Assembly (NCBI GenBank): GCA_037446575.1
Contig: JBBIII010000097.1
Coordinates: 1-7,722, forward strand
Origin: JBBIII01 sp037446575
Lineage (GTDB): Bacteria > Bacteroidota > Ignavibacteria > UBA10030
DNA length: 7,722 nucleotides
Direction: 5' to 3'
Shown piece after piece: positions 1 to 5,571 of the stretch. Numbering within the stretch: position 1 is the stretch's first letter; each line of letters opens with the position of its first letter. A program made the position numbers and the translations under genes. The notes under the pieces are model-generated. The model was not told the origin of the DNA and did not search any database. It was given only the letters and a program-made list of their open reading frames with translations.

Positions 1-17
1 ATTGTAATAATTATAGA

Positions 18-56
18 TCTGAGAAAAATTTTTATTTAATATAGAAATCGTTAGGG
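18..56 (+). repeat. Direct repeat copy 1, attC-like right end (GTTAGGG)
   Basis: This stretch matches 485-523. The last 18 bases before the divergence point, TAATATAGAAATCGTTAG (37-54), are identical in both copies. The 19 bases before them, an A/T-rich stretch starting around TGAGAAAA, match with five mismatches. Just after GTTAG the copies diverge (GGCGC here, CCGGC there). A conserved left flank ending in CGTTAG with a variable right side is how the right core site of integron attC sites looks. The repeat itself is seen directly; the attC reading is inference. Confidence 0.55.
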
Positions 57-69
57 CGCATTTCATAGA

Positions 70-393
70 ATGGAAAAACTTTTCAATATAATTCCGAGAT
101 ACATATTGTTTGGTGTATTCATCGAAGCAATAATATTTATCCCGTTATTCACATTAATGCAATTCGAATTCAGGTTGGGTTTTTCATTAATCTATTTATT
201 GCATTTGCCATCCTCTATTCTCGGAATGGCAATTACAATGAGCTATATACATCTTAGCAGCAATAACATTATAAATCCACGGTTTTATTTCTATATAATC
301 TGTATTGTCGGCCAAGTATGTATATTTTCATTGATTACATTTTTTATACAAAAGATTTTTAAGAAAAAATTTTTTAGCGGTGCCGCCTCCTAA
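70..393 (+). CDS. Small three-helix membrane protein, function unknown
   Basis: I do not recognise this 107-residue protein. It is strongly hydrophobic, with three likely membrane segments at about residues 11-33, 36-60 and 71-95. A basic tail follows (KKIFKKK-like, near residues 94-100), which would favour a cytoplasmic C-terminus. There is no signal peptide cleavage site and no recognisable catalytic motif. The ATG at 70 has no clear Shine-Dalgarno sequence. It lies only about 20 bp after the GTTAG core of repeat copy 1, and the stop lies about 120 bp before the core of copy 2. One short ORF starting near the left core, followed by a structured untranslated stretch ending in a second core, is the usual plan of an integron cassette. 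The composition supports a real membrane protein, but chance cannot be excluded at this length. Confidence 0.55.
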   Translation: MEKLFNIIPRYILFGVFIEAIIFIPLFTLMQFEFRLGFSLIYLLHLPSSILGMAITMSYIHLSSNNIINPRFYFYIICIVGQVCIFSLITFFIQKIFKKKFFSGAAS

Positions 394-439
394 GTAACAA
401 AAGTAGATGAAAGTGGAGTGGTTTCTGCGGGTATAAGTA

Positions 440-477
440 TAAAGCCAAATTCAGCGGCTTTAGGTTAAAAACCTTTT
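440..477 (+). other. Two adjacent hairpins after the membrane-protein gene
   Basis: A perfect 7-bp inverted repeat, TAAAGCC (440-446) and GGCTTTA (456-462), encloses a 9-base loop. It is followed at once by AGGTT (462-466), AAA, AACCT (470-474) and a short T-run (474-477). The two hairpins share one base, so they may be alternatives. They could act as a weak terminator for the gene ending at 393. They also lie near the middle of the 394-523 interval, where a folded attC would have its variable central stem. The rest of 394-536 has no other gene. Confidence 0.3.
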
Positions 478-484
478 AGGAATG

Positions 485-526
485 TTTGAGAAAATATTTT
501 TTGTAATATAGAAATCGTTAGCCGGC
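485..526 (+). repeat. Direct repeat copy 2, attC-like right end (GTTAGCC)
   Basis: This is the second copy of the repeat at 18-56, with 18 identical bases at 504-521 ending in CGTTAG, then GCCGGC. It lies 467 bp downstream of copy 1 in the same orientation. If it is a right core site, the matching left arm would be expected near the stop of the preceding gene. GCCGCCTCCTAAG at 382-394 resembles the complement of GTTAGCCGGC but lacks the invariant AAC, so the pairing is imperfect. No third copy is present in the window. Confidence 0.55.
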
Positions 527-536
527 AATTAAAAAA

Positions 537-809
537 TTAAGCCGCATGATCTAAACGTTTTTGTGCATCGTACAGATCGCAATTCATCTGAAGATTCATC
601 CAGTATTGTGAAGTTGTTTTGAGTACACGCGAAAGAAGTATTGCTGTTTCGGGACTCATATCGCGTTTTCCGTTAACAAGTGTATTTACCCTTTGAATAG
701 GCACTCCCATTCGGCGAGCTAATTCTAATTGACTCATACCCATTGGTTTTAGGTAGAGCTCTAAAAGGATCTCACCTGTATGACTCGGACGACGATTCTT
801 TGGTATCAT
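537..809 (-). CDS. higA: HigA-family antitoxin, XRE-type HTH
   Basis: This is the antitoxin and probable autorepressor of a type II toxin-antitoxin pair. The 90-residue protein has the usual family length and opens with MIPKNRRPSHTGEILLE, the characteristic HigA N-terminus. An XRE helix-turn-helix follows at about residues 25-46 (MSQLELARRMGVP, then the recognition helix with QRVNTLVNGKR). The C-terminal part SPETAILLSRVLKTTSQYW-MNLQ is also typical. I chose the ATG at 807-809 because AAGGAG (816-821) lies 6 bases upstream. A longer reading to 863 would overlap the toxin gene and add non-family residues. The toxin stop codon (820-822) overlaps this Shine-Dalgarno sequence, so the two are translationally linked, in the toxin-first order of higBA. 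The antitoxin looks intact although its partner does not. Confidence 0.93.
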   Translation of the reverse strand: MIPKNRRPSHTGEILLELYLKPMGMSQLELARRMGVPIQRVNTLVNGKRDMSPETAILLSRVLKTTSQYWMNLQMNCDLYDAQKRLDHAA

Positions 810-819
810 TTTAAACTCC

Positions 820-1023
820 TTAATGGTAATCCGTAATTTCGACATCATATATATTTCCATCATTCCAACGGAAAATTATTCTGAATTGATCATTAACCCG
901 AATAGAATGATATCCCGACAAATTACCTTTTAACAATTCCAGTCGATTACCAGGGGGAAACTTCCAAATATTTTTTATGAAGGAAAGACTACGTTCGCTA
1001 CGCTCACTCCGTCTTTCCTTCAA
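820..1023 (-). pseudogene. higB: HigB/RelE-family toxin, 5'-truncated
   Basis: The C-terminal 50 or so residues are a clear HigB match. They run from KNIWKFPPGNRLELLKG through SIRVNDQFRIIFRW to YDVEITDYH, where the family usually has PPGNRLE, SIRINDQWRI-FRW and YDVEIVDYH. HigB toxins of this type are normally about 90 residues. Here the expected first 35-40 residues are missing. In their place the frame reads MKERRSERSERSLSF, encoded entirely by the palindromic repeat at 978-1022. The only available start is a TTG at 1023 with no convincing ribosome binding site, and the frame upstream shows no HigB-like sequence before a stop. I infer a toxin inactivated by deletion or rearrangement at the repeat. 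A shortened protein of up to 67 residues could still be made. It is followed directly by higA. Confidence 0.75.
978..1022. repeat. Palindromic repeat with SERSERS-coding core
   Basis: Perfect 12-bp inverted arms, TGAAGGAAAGAC (978-989) and GTCTTTCCTTCA (1011-1022), enclose a 21-base centre. On the minus strand the centre contains two near-identical 9-mers, AGTGAGCGT and AGCGAACGT. In the toxin frame these read SER-SER. This kind of GAGTGAGCGTAGCGAACG sequence recurs as a small interspersed repeat in several bacterial phyla (recollection, not checked here). It sits exactly at the point where HigB homology ends. Confidence 0.7.
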
Positions 1024-1141
1024 GATGTTTATTAATCCATTCTGATACTGCTCTTTGACCCTCCTTTCCGTGTATATTCAGGGGGATACCATGTACCTTC
1101 CGATTTCCAGGATAGAGATTTTTTTTAATTGAAAATTTCAT
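1004..1141 (-). CDS. Short ORF of 45 residues, function unknown
   Basis: An ATG at 1139-1141 opens 45 codons beginning MKFSIKKNLYPGNRKVHGIP. The stop codon TGA (1004-1006) lies inside the palindromic repeat. The sequence is hydrophilic and of normal protein composition, with a basic start and a helix-like end (AVSEWINKHLEGK). I do not recognise a family. No good Shine-Dalgarno sequence precedes it, and its 5' end overlaps the plus-strand promoter at 1129-1157. It may be a real small gene, the remains of a larger one whose 3' end was replaced by the repeat, or chance. Confidence 0.3.
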   Translation of the reverse strand: MKFSIKKNLYPGNRKVHGIPLNIHGKEGQRAVSEWINKHLEGKTE

Positions 1142-1157
1142 CTATAATCTCTATTAT
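1129..1157 (+). promoter_or_regulatory. Sigma70-like promoter for the binding-protein gene
   Basis: TTGAAA (1129-1134) and TATTAT (1152-1157) are separated by exactly 17 bases. Transcription would start near 1164, giving a leader of about 40 bases before the TTG start at 1203. An alternative -10, TATAAT at 1143-1148, has no good -35 partner. I do not see a Bacteroidetes-type TTTG/TANNTTTG promoter here. Confidence 0.45.
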
Positions 1158-1202
1158 GAAACAGTTGATAATTCTTTTGTTCACAAATTTTGGAGAAATA
1201 TC

Positions 1203-2174
1203 TTGAAAAAAAGTATTAGACTTTTAGTGGTTGCTTTAACCCTACTTTTTGGGATTCAGTCGGTGTCGTTTGCACAAGAAAAACTTAAAATTGCAATAGT
1301 TCCTAAAAACAAAATAGGCGTATTCTGGCAATCGGTACTTGTAGGCGCAAAATTAGGATCAGTCGCAATGGGAAACGTTGAGGTTGATTGGCGGGTACCT
1401 TTTGAAGAAAACACAACATCGCAGATTGCTGTTACTGAACAATGCATCGAGGAAGGTGTCTCTGGTATAATCCTTGCGCCAATAGAGAAAGACTCATTGG
1501 CTATTCCGATAGCTAAGGCTGTAAAGAAAAAAATTCCTGTTCTAATTTTCGATAGCCAACTAAAGGGAACGGCAGGAAAAGATTATATCAGTTTTGTCGG
1601 TATAGATAATAAAAAAGCTGGCGCGATGGCTGGAGAGCATCTCGCAAAATTACTTGGTGGTAAAGGAAAAGTTTTATTATTACGAGTATCGGCAAATCAA
1701 GCTAGTATCATGGAACGTGAAAAAGGATTTATAGAAGTTATTGCAAAAAATAAAGGGATTCAATTCAGTGAAAAAGAACTGCCCGCCGGCGTTACGATTA
1801 ATGAAATGACAAATGAATGCTTAAAGATTTCTAATATACTTGAAAAATCGGATGGAATCTTTTGTTCTTATGAACAAACAACAATAGCTATGCTTCAAGC
1901 ATTGCAAAAAATAGGTAATGCTGGTAAAGTGAAATTTGTTGGATTCGACACGCCTACTATTGCTGTTGATGCGTTAAAGAAAGGGGAAATAAGCGCTTTG
2001 ATGGCACAGGATCCGGCACGAATGGGGTACATGAGTCTCAAGACTATGGTTGATCACATTCGCGGAAAAAAAATCGAAACTATGATTGATATTGGCGTAA
2101 AGATTGTTACTCGTGAAAATCTTAATAGTCCCGAAATTCAAAAATTACTCTCCCTTCCAATTATGGAAAGATGA
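1203..2174 (+). CDS. Periplasmic sugar-binding protein (Peripla_BP_4, RbsB-like)
   Basis: This is a 323-residue solute-binding protein of the ribose/xylose-binding (LacI-like periplasmic) fold. It should capture a sugar or related ligand in the periplasm for an ABC importer. The N-terminus MKKSIRLLVVALTLLFGIQS is a Sec signal peptide, with likely cleavage after VSFA (residue 24). Family landmarks are GVFWQSVLVGA (39-49), the ligand-pocket aromatic region; EEGVSGIILAP (83-93); PVLIFDS (112-118) with the conserved Asp; EREKGF (171-176); KFVGFDT (244-250); and MAQDPARMGY (267-276). The start is TTG, with GGAG (1192-1195) 7 bases upstream and no better ATG in frame. No ATPase (RbsA) or permease (RbsC) gene is nearby, and a promoter and terminators enclose the gene alone. 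It is therefore an orphan that must share membrane components encoded elsewhere or act in sensing. The substrate cannot be read from the sequence. Confidence 0.9.
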   Translation: MKKSIRLLVVALTLLFGIQSVSFAQEKLKIAIVPKNKIGVFWQSVLVGAKLGSVAMGNVEVDWRVPFEENTTSQIAVTEQCIEEGVSGIILAPIEKDSLAIPIAKAVKKKIPVLIFDSQLKGTAGKDYISFVGIDNKKAGAMAGEHLAKLLGGKGKVLLLRVSANQASIMEREKGFIEVIAKNKGIQFSEKELPAGVTINEMTNECLKISNILEKSDGIFCSYEQTTIAMLQALQKIGNAGKVKFVGFDTPTIAVDALKKGEISALMAQDPARMGYMSLKTMVDHIRGKKIETMIDIGVKIVTRENLNSPEIQKLLSLPIMER

Positions 2175-2197
2175 AATTTCGTTTGATAAGAAACGTA

Positions 2198-2224
2198 TTA
2201 ACTTCTTAAGAAGTTAAGATTTTT
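2198..2224 (+). terminator. 20-bp perfect palindrome with T-run, first terminator candidate
   Basis: TTAACTTCTTAAGAAGTTAA (2198-2217) is a perfect palindrome starting 23 bp after the binding-protein stop, followed by GATTTTT. As RNA it would form a hairpin with a tight AT loop. It may be a weak terminator in tandem with the stronger one at 2236-2270. A protein-binding site is the alternative. Confidence 0.4.
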
Positions 2225-2235
2225 AAATTTATAAG

Positions 2236-2270
2236 AAAAGCCCGGGTTTATCTGGGCTTTTTGTTTTTTT
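2236..2270. terminator. Rho-independent terminator, probably bidirectional
   Basis: AAAAGCCC (2236-2243) pairs with GGGCTTTT (2254-2261) around a 10-base loop and is followed by TTGTTTTTTT on the plus strand. This is a strong terminator for the binding-protein gene. It also lies 29 bp beyond the lysA stop on the other strand. There the stem is followed by CTTATAAATTT, so it could end both converging transcripts, less efficiently for lysA. Confidence 0.85.
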
Positions 2271-2298
2271 TATTAGCTCTAAAACAATCATTTTTATA

Positions 2299-3645
2299 CT
2301 ATTTTAATTTTGTCTGCAAATTAAATCTATGCATCATTTGCTCTAAGTTTTCAGCCCCCTTTGAACATTGTATCAATTTTCCGTTATGGATCAACATTAT
2401 ATTTGCACGCCCTCGCAAGCAATAGGCAGATGACATCACATCGCCATAAGCGCCGGTATCGAGTATGCCTAAAATGTCTCCTTCTCGAATTTCAGGAATT
2501 GCCCGCGTCTGTTCTTGTGTAAATGTATCGCCTGTTTCGCATACATTCCCATCTACTGAGTACTCCGTCAACTTGCCATTTGGATTGGTTACATTGATAA
2601 TTTCATGATACGCATGGTAAAGCTTGGGCCTTATCAGAGTTCCCATGCTTGCATCCGTATAGGCATGTAAAATCCCGTACTTTTCTTCAACTGTATTTAC
2701 TTTTGTTAGAAGAATTGTTGAATCGCCTACTAAACTTCTGCCTGGTTCAATAATCAATTTATTAATGCTTACATTACTCTGCGCAAGCTCATCATGTATA
2801 ATCTTTGCATAAGTATCGAACGGAAACGATTCTTGCGATTCTTTATAACGAATTCCGGGCCCGCCTCCAACATCTAAATTCAATTTCGTAAATCCTTGTT
2901 TTTCCAAGTCTTTCATTACTTGTAGAGTATTTTTCAGCGCAAACTTAAAACTGACAACGTCGTTGCCAAGCCAGCCGGATCCAATGTGTATGTGTAATGT
3001 ATCAGGATGAAATCCATATTCTCTCGCCGTTATAAAAATATCAACAATTTTATCCTGCTCAATTCCAAATTTTATTGGAACACCATCCTCATTTTTTGAG
3101 CCGGCAGTAATTACATCCGGATTATGACCGGCGCCGACATTCGGATTTAATCTTATAGATAAATTTAATCCTTCAATTTGCCACTCAATTTTATGTTCAC
3201 AAAGTTTTTTTAGCTGTGAATACGAATCAATATTTATCTTATAATTTCCGAATTTTACTAATTGTTCTAAATCTACTTTAGAAACAGATGTGCCCGTGAA
3301 CATAATGCGCTCTTTTGGAATTCCACGCTGTTCTGCAACAACGGCTTCGTTGGGAGATACGACATCCGCCCCTAATCCAAGTAATGCAATTAGATCAAGA
3401 ATCTGTGGACAATAATTTGCCTTTACCGCATAATTTATCTCTACATCACCTACAAAATTTTTCTCAAAAGCTTCTCTAATAAGTCGCGCTTTATCTTCGA
3501 TTCTTTTTCCATTTGTCAAGTAAATAGGCGTCGCATGTAAATTAGCAAGTTCATCTAAATCAAATTTCTTAAAAGAACGCGACCATACTTTATTATTTAT
3601 AACATCAAAGCCTTTAAAAAACCACCAATAAATACGCTCAGACAT
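2299..3645 (-). CDS. lysA: Diaminopimelate decarboxylase-like PLP enzyme (fold type III)
   Basis: LysA converts meso-diaminopimelate to L-lysine and CO2, the last step of lysine biosynthesis, in the cytoplasm. The 448-residue protein is slightly longer than usual (about 410-430). PLP-site landmarks appear in order: NYAVKAN (71-77) with Schiff-base Lys75; HIHIGSGW (218-225); DVGGGPG (258-264), which binds phosphate; IIEPGR (298-303); RPKLYHAYHE (339-348); CETGD (369-373) with the Cys-Glu of the second active-site half; and GAYGDVMSSAYC (398-409). The RP-LY-AYHE segment and Cys-Glu pair favour diaminopimelate over ornithine/arginine decarboxylases. Two deviations are visible. The 170-194 segment (NVGAGHNPDVITAG-KNEDGVPIKFGI) is longer than the usual family stretch. 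The usual Asn after the late active-site Tyr is Cys409. A related carboxy-amino-acid decarboxylase is possible. AAAGGA lies 5-6 bases before the ATG at 3645. The gene is transcribed divergently from the LacI-family gene. Confidence 0.85.
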   Translation of the reverse strand: MSERIYWWFFKGFDVINNKVWSRSFKKFDLDELANLHATPIYLTNGKRIEDKARLIREAFEKNFVGDVEINYAVKANYCPQILDLIALLGLGADVVSPNEAVVAEQRGIPKERIMFTGTSVSKVDLEQLVKFGNYKINIDSYSQLKKLCEHKIEWQIEGLNLSIRLNPNVGAGHNPDVITAGSKNEDGVPIKFGIEQDKIVDIFITAREYGFHPDTLHIHIGSGWLGNDVVSFKFALKNTLQVMKDLEKQGFTKLNLDVGGGPGIRYKESQESFPFDTYAKIIHDELAQSNVSINKLIIEPGRSLVGDSTILLTKVNTVEEKYGILHAYTDASMGTLIRPKLYHAYHEIINVTNPNGKLTEYSVDGNVCETGDTFTQEQTRAIPEIREGDILGILDTGAYGDVMSSAYCLRGRANIMLIHNGKLIQCSKGAENLEQMMHRFNLQTKLK

Positions 3646-3786
3646 TTTATTCCTTTCTATGTAGTGTTAATATAGCATTAACTGTAATAAATTGGTATTG
3701 CGTGATTTATAAAAACAAATATTTATAATATTGATAAGAATCGAATTATTAATCATATTATCTAAGGATAAATTTTAATTCTAATT
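3646..3786. promoter_or_regulatory. Divergent lysA/lacI upstream region with inverted repeat
   Basis: This 141-bp AT-rich spacer must hold the promoters of both divergent genes. GTTAAT (3666-3671) and ATTAAC (3677-3682) form a perfect inverted repeat with a 5-base spacer. On the lysA strand it overlaps a TATATT that could serve as -10, so a bound protein would block lysA. For the regulator gene, TTGATA (3731-3736) with TATTAT (3756-3761) is a possible promoter, but the spacing is long (19). The palindrome lacks the central CG of typical LacI-family operators, so its binding protein is unknown. Confidence 0.35.
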
Positions 3787-4800
3787 ATGAAACAACCGAT
3801 CAAACATGCTACAATTGTAGATATTGCCGAAAGGTTAGGAATATCCGCCTCAACAGTATCACGCGCATTGAGCGATCATCCTCATATTAAAAAAGCGACT
3901 AAGGAATTAGTAAAAAATGTTGCGGATGAACTTAATTATTTGCCAAATCCAAATGCAAAAAATTTAAAATTTAATCGCACTACAACAATTGGGGTGATTG
4001 TTCCACAAATCAAGCATGATTTTTTTTCTTCGTCCATTAGTGGAATAGAACAAGCCGCAAATGAAGCCGGCTATACAATAATTGTCTGCCAATCAAACGA
4101 AAGCTTTGAGAAAGAAATTCTCAATACCAAAGTGCTTGCAAACCATAGAGTTGCAGGTATTATAGTCTCTATCTCACAGGAAACGAAGAACAGCCGACAT
4201 TTTCAAGAATTAGTAAGTCGGCATATGCCTTTGGTTTTTTTCGATCGTGTATGTAACGATGTAAAAGCGAGCAAAATAGTTATTGATGATTATAAAAGCG
4301 CTTATAACGCTGTAAAATATCTTATTGGAAAAGGATATAAAAAAATTGTTCACTTTGCAGGTCCACAAGGCGTCGAAATATATGAAAGAAGATTAAAAGG
4401 ATATACAGATGCAATAAACGATTCTGATATTACTTTTAACCCTGAATTTATTTTGCATGCCGGACTATATCTTTCAAATGGATATGAATCGATGGATTAT
4501 TTGTTTTCAAAGAACATTATCCCCGACGCAATTTTCACCGTAAATGATCCTGTGGCTTTAGGCGCTTATAAAAGGATAAAAGAGGCGGGACTAAAAATTC
4601 CGGACAATGTTGCGGCAATTGGCTTCTCGAACAATGTAATATCAACCGTAGTTGATCCTCCTTTAACAACAATCGACCAATTTCCGTTTGAGATGGGAAA
4701 AAGGGCGGCTGAACTTTTAATACAGCACATTCAAAATAGCTCATTAGAACCAAAGACCATTGTTATTGACGCGCAATTGGTAGAAAGAGGTTCAACATAG
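3787..4800 (+). CDS. LacI/GalR-family transcriptional regulator
   Basis: This 337-residue protein has the full LacI-family length and order. The helix-turn-helix is at about residues 9-30 (TIVDIAERLGISASTVSRAL). The hinge helix follows at 50-60 (NYLPNPNAKNL), ending in the Leu that inserts into the operator minor groove. The periplasmic-binding-like effector domain runs from about residue 68 (IGVIVPQIKHDFF). Typical effector-domain landmarks are PLVFFDR, VNDPVALGAY, AAIGFSNN and the ending PPLTTIDQFPFEMGKRAAELL. It should bind DNA as a dimer and respond to a sugar or sugar phosphate. No sugar catabolic gene is adjacent. The nearest fitting partner is the orphan sugar-binding protein at 1203-2174, but lysA lies between them. 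AAGGA (3764-3768) is too far (18 bases) to be a normal ribosome binding site. The target genes cannot be read from the window. Confidence 0.93.
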   Translation: MKQPIKHATIVDIAERLGISASTVSRALSDHPHIKKATKELVKNVADELNYLPNPNAKNLKFNRTTTIGVIVPQIKHDFFSSSISGIEQAANEAGYTIIVCQSNESFEKEILNTKVLANHRVAGIIVSISQETKNSRHFQELVSRHMPLVFFDRVCNDVKASKIVIDDYKSAYNAVKYLIGKGYKKIVHFAGPQGVEIYERRLKGYTDAINDSDITFNPEFILHAGLYLSNGYESMDYLFSKNIIPDAIFTVNDPVALGAYKRIKEAGLKIPDNVAAIGFSNNVISTVVDPPLTTIDQFPFEMGKRAAELLIQHIQNSSLEPKTIVIDAQLVERGST

Positions 4801-4875
4801 ATTTTTTTTGTCTAACTGACCGTTTTTATTTTAAACAAGAAATTAGCTGTAAAACAAATTTCCTGATATCAGTGC

Positions 4876-4885
4876 TTTGCGCAAA
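4876..4885. promoter_or_regulatory. Palindrome TTTGCGCAAA upstream of the TrhA gene
   Basis: This is a perfect 10-bp palindrome with a central CG, 15 bases before the ATG at 4901 and about 75 bp after the LacI-family gene. LacI-family operators are palindromes with a central CG pair, so this could be a target of the neighbouring regulator. Only one copy was noticed, and a 10-bp palindrome can occur by chance. Confidence 0.2.
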
Positions 4886-4900
4886 AAATATTTTTTTGTT

Positions 4901-5554
4901 ATGAAAAATTTCTTAAAAAAATTACGAGACCCTATTAGCGGTATTACACACTTAGTTGGTTTTTTGCTTTCTATTACTGCGCTTGTAATACTTGTAGTAT
5001 ATGCGGCTACGAGCGGGACTTCTTGGCATATTGTTGCATTTGCTATTTTCGGGACAAGCCTAATTTTGCTTTACGGAGCAAGTTCGTTATATCATCTTTT
5101 GCCTTTATCGCCTCGAGGTATTTCGATACTAAGAAAAATTGATCATATAATGATTTTTATTTTAATAGCAGGAACATACACGCCTGTATGTCTTCTACCA
5201 TTACGCGGCGCGTGGGGATGGAGCCTCTTTGGTGTAATTTGGGGAATTGCCATTGCCGGTATATTTCAATCTTTGTTTTGGATTAACGCTCCGCGCTGGC
5301 TATCGACTTTAATTTACTTGATCATGGGGTGGTTAGTAATCATTGCATTTTATCCGCTATTTCAGGCGATTCCACTTAACGGAATTATTTGGTTCTTATT
5401 AGGCGGATTGTTTTATAGTGTGGGCGCAATTATTTATGCATTAAAACGTCCAAATCCATTTCCAGGCGTATTCGGCTTTCATGAAATCTGGCACTTTTTT
5501 GTAATGGCTGGCAGTTTTTGCCATTTTTGGGCAATGCTCAACTATGTTTTATAA
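4901..5554 (+). CDS. trhA: Hemolysin III / TrhA family (PAQR-like) membrane protein
   Basis: This 217-residue integral inner-membrane protein belongs to the hemolysin III family, related to PAQR receptors within the CREST superfamily. Bacterial members are linked to membrane-fluidity homeostasis; the name hemolysin is historical. About seven membrane segments are visible (roughly residues 15-36, 44-66, 82-101, 105-125, 133-151, 161-180, 195-214). The metal-site residues of the superfamily are present: Ser61-x3-His65 (SSLYH), Asp81 (KIDHI) and His194-x3-His198 (HEIWH). GTYTP (91-95) and MAGSFCHF (202-209) are further family motifs. I chose ATG 4901 because it gives the usual MK-FLKKLRDPISGITHLVG start. 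A TTG at 4877 would add eight residues with no better ribosome binding site. The two-gene ABC exporter begins 17 bp downstream. A second, diverged copy of this gene's 3' end lies at 7660-7719. Confidence 0.93.
   Translation: MKNFLKKLRDPISGITHLVGFLLSITALVILVVYAATSGTSWHIVAFAIFGTSLILLYGASSLYHLLPLSPRGISILRKIDHIMIFILIAGTYTPVCLLPLRGAWGWSLFGVIWGIAIAGIFQSLFWINAPRWLSTLIYLIMGWLVIIAFYPLFQAIPLNGIIWFLLGGLFYSVGAIIYALKRPNPFPGVFGFHEIWHFFVMAGSFCHFWAMLNYVL
5506..5537 (+). repeat. Direct repeat, left copy, in the trhA 3' end
   Basis: These 32 bases encode the AGSFCHFWAM region of the hemolysin III protein. They match 7659-7690 in the same orientation at 30 of 32 positions; the only differences are GC to TT at 5520-5521. 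The two copies bracket the whole ABC exporter operon and the T9SS remnant (about 2.15 kb). Confidence 0.85.
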
Positions 5555-5571
5555 TAGTTAAAATTAATCTT

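Noticed and set aside
527..560. Terminator for higA at AATTAAAAAATTAAGCCGC
   Set aside because: The stem is short with a bulge, and no T-run follows on the minus strand.
810..863. Longer N-terminus for the HigA antitoxin
   Set aside because: The extra residues are not family-like and overlap the toxin gene. The ATG at 809 has a good Shine-Dalgarno sequence and the canonical MIPKNR start.
1256..1447. Minus-strand ORF of 63 codons
   Set aside because: It lies wholly inside the binding-protein gene in antisense, with no family features; a shadow of the real gene.
4535..4753. Minus-strand ORF of 72 codons
   Set aside because: It is antisense to the well-supported LacI-family gene and has no motif or ribosome binding site.
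5518..5571. Upstream start of the exporter ATPase
   Set aside because: It would lie inside trhA and add 18 residues unlike any ABC ATPase N-terminus.
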